Source of the DNA: Hemicordylus capensis
Taxonomy: Eukaryota > Chordata > Lepidosauria > Squamata > Cordylidae
Length of the DNA stretch: 64,000 nt
Assembly (NCBI RefSeq): GCF_027244095.1
Contig: NC_069659.1
Coordinates: forward strand, 143,940,001 to 144,004,000
Direction of reading: 5' to 3'
The notes beneath the pieces were generated by a model. The model was given only the letters and a program-made list of their open reading frames with translations, made no database searches and was not told where the DNA came from. Below, in pieces: positions 54,990 to 64,000 of the stretch. Made by a program: the position numbers and the translations under genes. Position 1 is the first letter of the stretch, and the number at the start of each line of letters is the position of its first letter.

Positions 54990-55370
54990 GGGGCCGAGTA
55001 GGAATTTTTGACTTTCCAACAGATTGGCCAAGATGGAAAGTTTTTTTGCCTACTCCATTCTGTCCTGTTTTGTTATATAATATTTATAAAGTTGCCACTT
55101 TTGTTAGCATCCAGTCGTTTCTTCCTCTTTTCTTCTCGTCTCCCTTGGAGTGTTTGTGCCAGATTTTGTCAGGACCAGACTGGGGACACTGACAGGGCGC
55201 CAGAATGTATGTGGGGAGGGCGCCAGATTTTGAGAAGAATAGGTAATTAAGGGTGAGAGTTGGGGCGCAGGGACACCGCACGGGTAGGGCACACCGGGAA
55301 TATGCCCTGTTGGCTTATGGGCCAGTCCGAGCCTGTATCTGGTCCGTGATGGTGCTCGATCGACATCCTT
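54990..55370 (+). repeat. GC-rich repeat, second copy, possible fossil LTR-type element
   Basis: GGGCCGAGTAGGAATTTTT to CCTACTCCATTCTGT (54,991-55,064) matches 531-605. Here the two ends of that segment pair as GAGTAGG...ACTTTCCA / TGGAAAG...CCTACTC. It continues with AGGGCGCCAGAATGTATGTG. Old, non-coding and incomplete. Confidence 0.4.
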
Positions 55371-57390
55371 GTTGCTTCTTCTATGATGCTGCTGCTCTCA
55401 GCCTTTTGTTTCACTGGAGAGGGTGCTAGAAAGAGAGATCCTCAGCCCCCCCCCCGTGCCCCCACCATCAGAGCTGCCCCGGCCCCATACGCCAAAGGCC
55501 ATCAATATCAGAGCGAGAGAGAGTGCCCCAGTTGCCCACCCCAGCAGAATCCCACCCAAATTTGAGCTGCAGCCTCCTCATTAGCACTAATGTTTACAGC
55601 CATCAATGACTGACTAACTTAGCATTCTCCAGGTATCAGGATCATGGAAACCATGCAAGTGATGACTGCTAGATAGTGCTCATGGCTGAAGCTATTTTCA
55701 CTGGCTAACAATGCTTCTCTTTCTAGAAAACAAAATGACATCACACCCAATTTGGCTAATCATGGTTATATCCATAAGTGGAGGAGAAGCAATCCAAGTT
55801 GGAACTCAAACCATAGTTTAAATTGAAAGCGGTTTTTAAAAAAACCCAACCACAGGCAACTGCACAGTGCCACCTGAAAATATGTCCCCGAAGGCTGTGC
55901 AGCCCTCTGCTTCCCCACTGCACCAGTGCAGTTAGTTTGGAAATCCTATTAGGCTGTTCTCTTGCCCCACTGGGACAACCTTGCTGTACATCAGCCAGTG
56001 TGCTTAAGATGCAACAAAAATGCTTTTCCACAGCTGAAGGTGCAGAGTGGCCTTCCTGGATTAAAAACGCAAAAGCAACCCTGAGGGTTATTTGAGTTGT
56101 GCCTGTGCACCCTTCCTATTTGGGGCTGTGTTTTCCAACAGAAATGAGCAGAGGCTCACATTAGAGTATGCAGTCAACAACACTGTCTCCGTCGGCGCTT
56201 CGCTGGCCCCGATGCCTAACTTATCCCAGCTGGTTTGTTGTTTCAGTGTACAGTGTGTATGTGTACACAGTGTGTACACAGGTACAGTCATTCACAAGCG
56301 ATGCTGAACACAGGTACAGAAGTACATTTCTTATCTGTAACCTGCATTTGAAGGGCCCTTATCCAGGTTCACTTTTAACATGAACACAGGTACAGTCATT
56401 CACACAAACACCAGTATTCGTGTACAGACATCCACACATTTGCACTGCATAAATTTCTGAACCGGGCTCTAGGCTTCTTCCCAGGATGTCCCTTAGCAGA
56501 GTCAATCATCAATCCAGGTTCTTCCTTAGCAGCTAACTGTATCCCCTGAGCAGACACATGCAAGCTAGCTTTGCCCATTGATAAATCTGAAAACTTCCTT
56601 GGAGAGAGGCAGTGATTGCTGGACGGTATTGTAGTGCCCCTGGTCACCTTTTCCCATCCATTCTTTATTGCTGCTTATCTGATCTCTCCTTTGGTAGCCA
56701 ATGGTCCCTGCTCTATTCCCCTTTGGTAGCCAATGGCTCCTCCCCTTCCAATCCCCTGATAGAAAAAGCAATTAAAAGAGAACTAGGACAAGCAGCAATA
56801 AAGAAAGGCCTGATGCACACCGGCATCCAAACCTAGGTTTAATGTGGGTTACCAACATTAGGTTGATTGCGGGAACCTGTGCCAAGATGGATTATGGCCC
56901 GAGCTGAAGCTGAGATGTTTGCCTTGGAGTGGATTCACACAATCACACGCATGACAATAACCCAAATTAAACCTAGATTCAAACAACTGTGTGGACTCGA
57001 CCAAAGCATGGAGAAAGGCGACCATGGACTCTCTAATCTCCCACCAGATTGCTCTGGCCACCTCGGAGAGAGCTCCAAAATCCCCAGAAGGCAGAGCCAT
57101 GACTTATGTGTGGCTAGGTTCCCCAGAGGTTGAGTACAACATCTGGATCCTGAACAGGATCCTGCTCACAGTTCTTGCCCCATCTTGGCCGAGCACCCAG
57201 ACAGGCCGGGGGGGGGGTCCCGTGGGGTGCCAGGAGGCAAAGAGCAGAGGATCAGCCTAGGGTGGGTATCAGATGCGGACAATGAGGCCAGAGGCATGGC
57301 TGAGGAACAGCAAGCTGATGAAGGGCCAGAGGCAGAAGATGCAGCGAGAGAGCTGGGCTGGTGGCTGGATACCAAAAGCGAATACTCAAT
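55371..57390. other. Unassigned intergenic stretch
   Basis: No gene or repeat boundary recognised. A GTACAGTGTGTATGTGTACA near-palindrome lies near 56,248. Confidence 0.4.
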
Positions 57391-57397
57391 AATACTA

Positions 57398-57590
57398 CCT
57401 AGGAAGCTGCCTTACATGGACTCAGACCATTGGTCCTTCCATCTCAGCACCGACTACCTGATAGAGGCTCCCCAGGGTCCCACAATGGCTTCTCCCTCCC
57501 TCCCTCCCTCCCTGGGGATTCCAGGGGCTGAAGCTCAGTCCTGCTGCATGCTAAGCAGAAGCTCTACCGTTGAACTACAGCCCTCTCCCC
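57398..57590 (-). repeat. SINE with tRNA-Ala-like head, minus strand
   Basis: The minus-strand head reads GGGCTGTAGTTCAACGGTAG, AGCTTCTGCTTAGCATGCAG; the A box and the anticodon arm (CTTAGCATG, from CTTTGCATG) follow tRNA-Ala(TGC). The tail on the plus strand is AGGAAGCTGCCTTACATGGA with GACCATTGGTCC, the same tail as the 5S-type SINEs. Confidence 0.7.
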
Positions 57591-57591
57591 G

Positions 57592-57659
57592 CAACTCGGC
57601 CTGCTAAAAGCCTTTTGTGTTTTTAGCACCAACACCCTAAACAACTGAGCTAACCAGCC
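57592..57659 (-). pseudogene. tRNA-Ile-like relic
   Basis: The minus strand gives GGCTGGTTAGCTCAGTTGTT, then AGGGTGTTGGTGCTAAAAAC, following tRNA-Ile(AAT) (GGCCGGTTAGCTCAGTTGGT...GGTGCTAATAAC). The anticodon loop has AAA in place of AAT. A later GTTGCGGG resembles the T-arm start, where the SINE head abuts it. Not a working tRNA. Confidence 0.6.
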
Positions 57660-58235
57660 AGCTTCTGCTCAGAGGTTTTAAACAGGATGGGGGGGGTGTT
57701 CTCCCGGGGGGGGTCACCCTGAATGAGCCTACATTTGCTGATGGTGCTCAGCCCAGCACTGCAGCCGAGAGAATGCCCTGTACCCCCACCCACCCCTCCC
57801 TGGCCGGAGACCAATCTGCCAGCTGGCGAAAGGATTAAGAGGTGGGTAGCACCTAGGACTGGCTGCTAGAAGTCCCAGCAGGAGACCCCCTTCCTTCCAC
57901 ACCCTACTACTGTCATGCAGATGAATACTCACTTTGGCCAACTTTCATATTCTGAGCACACATGATCCGTTTGCATGCCTGGCCCTTCAGTTCCAGTCTC
58001 CTGCACTGAGCAGAGGGCTGGAGACCTCCAAGGCCCCTTCCTTCCCACGCCAACATCCCATGTGCCATTGGCTTTTCTTTCATGCAAAGCTGTACATTAG
58101 GGAATCTGAGTTATTTGGCTACTATGGAGAGGAGACTGGCAAGCGGCTCTCCCCCAGGTCTCCCACCCCAATGCTGTCCTCATTCAGCAAGATGTACGGA
58201 GGTTTGAATAATAGAGCACCCCCACCCAGACAACT
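57660..58235. other. Unassigned spacer
   Basis: G-runs near 57,689 and 57,705; nothing else recognised. Confidence 0.4.
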
Positions 58236-58239
58236 TCTA

Positions 58240-58240
<1 letters not shown>

Positions 58241-58277
<37 letters not shown>
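58241..58277. repeat. (CA)n microsatellite
   Basis: About 18 CA units followed by GTACGTATGTG. Confidence 0.95.
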
Positions 58278-58279
<2 letters not shown>

Positions 58280-58624
58280 ACGTATGTGCCCCTCTGTTGA
58301 CAAGTAATTAGTGCACGATCTCATATTCTGCTGCAATTTTATTGAGGTTACATAGCTGGCAATACAATGAGGGAGGGGTTAAACTGTCATTGGCCTGAGA
58401 AAGTTGACTGGCAAAGCCAGAGCAAACCGAGAGTGATCGGTATGCCCCCTTTGGAATTCTGGCCAATGGCTGCTGCCTGGACGGTGCCCTGACTCCCTGC
58501 CCTCAGACTGGTGATGCGAGTGGCACACAGCTGCCTGGGATACAGCCTTGGAGGCCAAGAGCGGGGATGGGTCACCTTGACCTGAAGCCAGAGGCTGCCA
58601 AATTGCAGTTGGACGAACGTCTGT

Positions 58625-58700
58625 GATGGTATAACAGTTTCAAATTGAAACTGTGGGTTTGTCAACCTACAGTTTCACGTTACATGCAAATGCGGCCTGT
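58625..58700. repeat. Family B right-end fragment
   Basis: GTTACATGCAAATGCGGCC matches the family B end. A near-perfect palindrome CAGTTTCAAATTGAAACTG lies just before it. Confidence 0.45.
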
Positions 58701-58727
58701 GTCTTTCTTCTGCTGCTGCTGCTGCTT

Positions 58728-58985
58728 GCTAATAATAATAATAATAATTCAATTTCTATACCGCCCTTCCAAAAATGGCTCAGGGCGGTTTACAAAGAGA
58801 ATTAACAAACAAATAAGATGGCTCCCTGTCCCCAAAGGGCTCACATTCTAAAAAGAAACTTAAGACACACACCAGCAACAGTCACTGGAAGTACTGTGCT
58901 GGGGGTGGATAGGGCCAGTTACTCTCCCCCTGCTAAATAAAGAGAATCACCATGGTAAAAGGTGCCTCTTTGCCAAGTTAGCAGG
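58728..58985 (-). repeat. T1 retroposon end, minus strand
   Basis: (AAT)n at 58,730-58,747, then ATTTCTATACCGCCCTTCCA, GGCTCAGGGCGGTTTACAAA, CCCCAAAGGGCTCACATTCT, CACACCAGCAACAGTCACTG, and the 5' edge GGTGCCTCTTTGCCAAGTTA. The best-preserved copy of this unit in the window. Confidence 0.75.
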
Positions 58986-60585
58986 GTTAGCAGGCTTATG
59001 CTGTGCCTTTGCAAGCTGAGGCAGAAAAAGCACCGCAAATGCTAGAGTCTTCCTGGCAACCAGCTTTGTCCAGTTGCCCTCTTCCACCCCCACCCCGAAG
59101 TCCCCATGGAATGATGCCACTTCATGATAGAGCACAATCTAGCATGATTATGATATCATGGGTATTCTGGGAATAAAAATGGCTACCAGACAGATTTGGC
59201 CCCTGAGAAGAGGCCTATCACTTCCAGTGCTCCTTCTGCCATCATCACTTGCAAAGGTGAAATATAAACTGCAAAAAAAAGGGGGGGGGAGGACTTCTAC
59301 TTCCACATTCCTCAAAACTTGACAAAAATGTCGTTACACCCCTGAAATGTCTTTTCTACTCCCATGTTTTGTTTCCTCCCTTGAATTCTAAAATTTTGTC
59401 AAAATGGCTTCTAAGATCATTTTCCCATCTCATGTAACTTCTAGGGAAAGTTCTTGCTTGAAGCACTATACTCACAGTGATTTGTGCTGCTGTGTAACAG
59501 TAGCTTTTCTTTTGAAGTGAAAAACTGTAAAACTCATATAAACTTGCATTGAGGGTGGAATTTACATGGTGCTTAAGTACAGCATAAAAGCAAAGGATAA
59601 AAGACGAATACTGTTCCTGTTAAATGTATAGTAAATTGTCAAAATTGTGATTTTTAATGTATTTTTGGCTTCCTGTTATATCATTAAGGGATTATTGCAG
59701 AAATCTGAAGATGATGGAAAGTTGTTTTTTAAAAAAATGCTGAGGCACAGCCCTTGTACATAATGGCTGGAAATGTTGCACACTCAAGTGAATATTGAGT
59801 CTGCCAGCAATTTCTGGGAGTTCGGTATCTTAAAAGGGTGCTATAGCTACAAATTGCCTATATAATACCTTTTACATAAGGAATTGTGTAAATCTCATGA
59901 ACAGTTTATAATTTGTGAAAAAACACATTATTCTATTTAATATGACACTATCACCATATACATACATATTGGGGAAACCAACGTCTTCCTAATTGTTCAT
60001 GAAGTGAAACAGGACCACTTCATACTGTCAAAACTCTTCTTTCATATAATGCATCCCAAATGGCCCTGGGAACACATCCATGTTGAGAACATAACTATTC
60101 ACTGTAACAGCTACAGTTTCTTGGAAGCAATTTCTATGTAGTTTAGCTTGACTCAGCAAATCGTAGTTACCTTAAGGCAGACTTTGAATGCATTATTCAG
60201 TGAGGTCATGCACACAACCTTGCTGGAGAGGGTGGGTGGGCTGCAGGGAAGGCAGGCCGTCACCTGCCTTCCCCGACAGACAAGCAACTGCCATCGTCAC
60301 CCAGACAATTGCCAGCCAAGGTTAAGCAAACCATAGGTTTGCTTAAACTAGGCCATAGGTTTGCTTAACCTCGGCTAAACGCCAGGTTAAAAACTCAGGC
60401 TTGGAGCCGGGATGCACCAGGATTGGGCTCGACCTTGGCACACACTCTGTGTCTAAAATTATAGTGCTATAAACACTTATGGACATTATTGTGGATATAA
60501 TTTCATCCCTGAAAGTCAAGTTTTGTTAGAGTTTGTTGATTTTTACCCACAATAGGTAAAACAGCAGAGCACTAAGGAATGAGCA
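58986..60585. other. Unassigned intergenic stretch
   Basis: No gene recognised. A short inverted/direct repeat around CCATAGGTTTGCTTAA occurs at about 60,331-60,370. Confidence 0.4.
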
Positions 60586-60589
60586 CACA

Positions 60590-60960
60590 CTCCAGTTACA
60601 GAGTAGGTAGCAGAGGATTGTTCGGATATTGCAGCTATTTAGAGAAAACACATGGAGATCCTTGTGTGACTAAACACTAAATATTTATTGGTTAAATACA
60701 CTTAGATAGGAAAGACCTATCTCTAATCTAAAGGACTACATAGTGGATAGGTAAGGAGAGAGAGAGATGTTTCTATCTGCTCTCTAGGAGGAAAGGAAGG
60801 ATTGTGACTCAGCACAGGAAGTGCTGCAGAGTCAGTTCAGGGGTCATAGAGTAGGGACAGATAGGGAGACCCTGACTCACTGTCTCTACTCCCAATGCCC
60901 CTAGTGGTCATTAGGACAGTTGGTGCAAAAGGTCGATGCACTGGAAGTTCATCTCCAACA
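60590..60960 (-). repeat. LTR-like fossil, copy 2
   Basis: The minus strand begins TGTTGGAGATGAACTTCC and shares the order of parts with 9,241-9,629, including the ACCCTGACTCACTGTCT side and an A/T-rich portion near 60,680. No coding part. Tentative and old. Confidence 0.35.
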
Positions 60961-62499
60961 AGTTTAGACATAGTGACTGACCCCTAGAGCAAAGAAGCAC
61001 CGGTGCAGAGAGATAATCAGTCTAAGGGTATTTCCGGGCTAACTACGCTAGTGCACTCGGTTATGGGCAATTTTCAACTATCTCCCCTCCCCACAAAGCC
61101 TTTTGTGTCACCCAAAAATATGTTCCTGAGGGCTGCACAGTCTTTAGGGACATATTTTGGGGTGGCACAGAGGGCTTCCTGGCAAATAGGAGGTCATAAA
61201 AAACCATATTAATGGTTAGTCTCAAGGGCTGTGAGTCAATTTCTCCCGCTGCACTTCCTTGCTCTGGGTGTCAGCTGATGCTTGATGCAGAGCTGCCACT
61301 GAAAATGGCATCCCAGAGCCAAGCTCTCTCAATATCCTATAATGCTTATAAACATTGAGGCTACATTTTTGGTGGCAGCCCCACATTACGCAGAATATCT
61401 AGGCAACTCCATATTGAAAGATTAAGCAGGATTCGCACAACTGATAACTTGAGAAGTGCCTTTATCTGCAATTTAGTAAGTAAGTATGTCTAGCCACACT
61501 TTAGAACTGTTTCCAGTTATATTAATGGTGAAATTGTTCTTGCTTCCAGAAGTGGGCAAGAAATCCCTCTATGTCTATTAAAAGTCAATAATTTTAGACT
61601 TTGAACTCCTTGTTCTCAATTATGGTTATTTTAACTTTTTTACACTGAAATGGATTTTTCACATAGTCAGTATATAAAATAAAAGGACTTTTATATGACA
61701 AACAACAGATAAAGAAGCACAAGTTTGAATGCTCTGACCATTGCTCTCAGCACAATGTTAACGTATTAATGAACAAAAAAGAGCAACGACCTGTGATGTC
61801 TTTTATTCAAAGTTATTTCAAAGGTTGATACAAAGTTCAAACTTTTTTGTAGCCCATATTATCATTAAAATGAAATATTTAGTGACACAGTATTTGGATT
61901 ATCTTTTGAAAGTAACCTGCCATGTCTCATAGGTGACAGGTGCTGGAGAATTCAGTCAATAATTTAAAAGGTACTTCTCATTTTTCAGAGGAAAAAGGTC
62001 AAAAAGTGCTAACTTATATTAGCATTCAACTGATTGAGTGATATGGAGGGGACAATTTAATGTCCTGAACAATTCCTATAAGCGTTTAAAGATTGAGGGA
62101 CATTGAATCTTTTACAATACGTTCTTGAAGACCATAATATGTTACTTATAAATGGCCACTCTTGTTCTCAGTGCCAACGAATTGGTATAACTCTTTGTTC
62201 TATGGACAACAATAAATTGCTTTTTAAAAATTTGACAGTAATTTCCCTCCGCAATAATCCTGTCACCAATTATTGCTACTAATAATATGTTTCAGGCTTC
62301 TCTACAGTATGGTTGCAAGGAGAACGGAAGGTTGCAAAAGAATTTAGGACAATGGCTACTATTATGCCTTTTTCATATTATATCACTAATATTTAATGTT
62401 GAAATGTCAGGGAAATGTTTAATATTTGAGTGACGTTCTAATTCTAAAGCCAGCATTAAAGTCCAACAGCAATTGTCTGTCACAAAAATACACATTAAA
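60961..62499. other. Unassigned AT-rich intergenic stretch
   Basis: No gene, RNA or repeat boundary recognised. Confidence 0.45.
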
Positions 62500-62507
62500 C
62501 TCACAAT

Positions 62508-63636
62508 TAGGGATGTGAAAAATTATTCAGGTTCAAGACAATTTGCACCCGAATCTGGCTGATTTGAGTAATTTGTAAACAAAACAAATCACCCCTGTCC
62601 TCAATTACCCAGATTTGGGTACAAAACAAATCACCCCAGATTCAGACCCCCAAAAATCAGAGATTTGGACCTCCATTTTTGGCCAAAGTGGGCTGGGTGG
62701 TGGTGCCCAATAGGTGGAAGCTACCACCCACATTTCAAAGAAAATGGGCAAAGGGGTGATTTCTTAAGAATTTTTGAAGCTGCCAGAACTTTAAGCCTTT
62801 CCCCACAGGAATAATGGGGATTTCAGCAGCTGTAATTATAACTCCAGGCGGGGGCACCAGAGTGGCCCAGAGTGGGTTGTGGTGTGTGGTAGTGCCCAAT
62901 GGGTGCAAAGAAGCCACCACCCAGATTTCAAAGGAATTGGGCAAAGGGGTGAATTTTAAATGATTTTTGAATTTGGCATGTCTTTGGGGCAGATTCGGGG
63001 CAGAAAAGGAGTTTCAGGGGCAGAAGAGTGAGTCAGGTGGTAGTGCCCCAATGGGTGCCTGCTACCATCCAGATTTCAAAGAAATCGGTGAAAGGGGTGA
63101 TTTTTAAATAATTTCTGAAATTTATGCATCCTTAAGCTTTTTCCCCATTGGGAATAATGGGGAATTTCAGCAGCCCCGTAACTCCACTTGAGCGGCACCA
63201 GGGTGGTCCAGAGTGGGTTGTAGTGTAGTGCACATAGGGTTCCAACCACCCCCAAAATGACATGTCCATTGGGCACTGGGTTTTGTTGTTTCTCAGGTGT
63301 TCTTCTGAGAGTAGATTCTCTGGTAGGAAAAGAGAGTGGATTCAATGTTTGCTTAAAAATGTGACAACTTCAAAAACTCTTTAAAATTCACACCTTTGCC
63401 CAATTTCTTTGAAATTTGGGTGGTAGCTTCCACCCATTGGGCACTACCATCCATCCCAATATTTTGCCCTGGGACCCCTTTTTTGCCCCAAATCGATTTG
63501 GATTTGGATTCAGAAAATTTGGGTACAAATCGAATCTGGGATGATTTGGGGGATCAAATTTGGACCCAAAATGAATTGGGGATGATTTGATTGGGGTACA
63601 AATCAAAACAAAATAATCAATTCGTGCACATCCCTA
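62508..63636. mobile_element. hAT element of the TAGGGATG family, 1.13 kb
   Basis: Ends TAGGGATGTG and GTGCACATCCCTA with perfect flanking CTCACAAT (62,500-62,507 and 63,637-63,644). The interior has three direct copies of a segment with GTGCCCAATGGGTG and GGGCAAAGGGGTGA (about 62,703, 62,890 and 63,042) and one inverted copy (63,395-63,455). Subterminal CAAAACAAATC motifs lie near 62,582 and 62,625. No transposase ORF. Confidence 0.88.
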
Positions 63637-63644
63637 CTCACAAT

Positions 63645-64000
63645 GCTAAAAGAGCAACTTTTTGCAAGGTTGACACTTTGAAACTTGTAATTGTTTGGAC
63701 TCATGCTCGCCACAAAAACCCATTCAAACTCTCTAAAAAGCATCTGTCTGTGCTATAATTTTGGTCTAGAATTGGGAAATGGGGCAATTCTGGATTAGGA
63801 AATCCAAAACTGTTCTTTCTAAAGACATTCAGGACACCTTATATGGAGTGCCTGGTTTCCCACTCAGGAACTCAGGCATGCAGATCCTCTCCCCTCTCCT
63901 TCATAAGCATTTGAGGCATTCTCCCCCTCATCTTACTGAACTGCCCTCCCTCCAAACCTAATAACCCACAACTCCAATCTTTAAATAATATTTTTCTTGC
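63645..64000. other. Unassigned intergenic stretch
   Basis: Nothing recognised up to the window edge. Confidence 0.45.

Noticed and set aside
57398-57590. Possible genuine tRNA-Ala gene
   Set aside because: The anticodon arm is mutated, the acceptor stem does not close, and the sequence continues into a SINE body.

Overview
The window looks like nuclear DNA of a squamate reptile, probably a lizard. It is AT-leaning and mostly intergenic. It is crowded with tRNA-derived Sauria-type SINEs, a SINE carrying a 5S-rRNA-like block, L2-clade LINE ends, an R4/Dong-clade LINE, short hAT elements with intact 8-bp target duplications and a small Helitron. There are no bacterial operons and no CRISPR array. 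The species call is inference from repeat content only.

Layout. 0-12 kb: a GC-rich repeat block, a Sauria SINE split by a Helitron, several LINE ends, a short palindromic repeat and an LTR-like stretch beside a hAT element. 12-17.3 kb: an R4-clade LINE starting in a TAA/TTA tract, hit by a hAT MITE, cut off against an L2 3' end and followed by a 1.35-kb hAT element. 17-40 kb: intergenic DNA with L2 ends, a MIR, 5S-type SINEs, an unclassified inverted-end repeat family and a decayed Myb/SANT-like gene relic near 34.5 kb. 53.2-64 kb: GC-rich downstream DNA, a second copy of the GC-rich hairpin repeat, a tRNA-Ala-headed SINE touching a tRNA-Ile relic, an LTR-like stretch and a textbook 1.13-kb hAT element.

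The one convincing host gene lies on the plus strand at about 41-53.2 kb. It is a maestro heat-like repeat (MROH) family member. I can chain twenty exons (42,512-53,213) with compatible splice phases and no internal stop, giving about 730 residues. The last ten exons encode helical HEAT-like repeats. The first ten alternate between two exon types and look like tandem copies of a two-exon module, because flanking intron sequence is duplicated with them. Just upstream, a block with a candidate ATG first exon is also tandemly repeated. The gene therefore seems to have grown by repeated local duplication, which is the most interesting feature of the window.

Limits: everything was read by eye. Repeat boundaries without target duplications are good to roughly 10-30 bases, repeat family names are by resemblance, and stretches called unassigned hold nothing I recognise.
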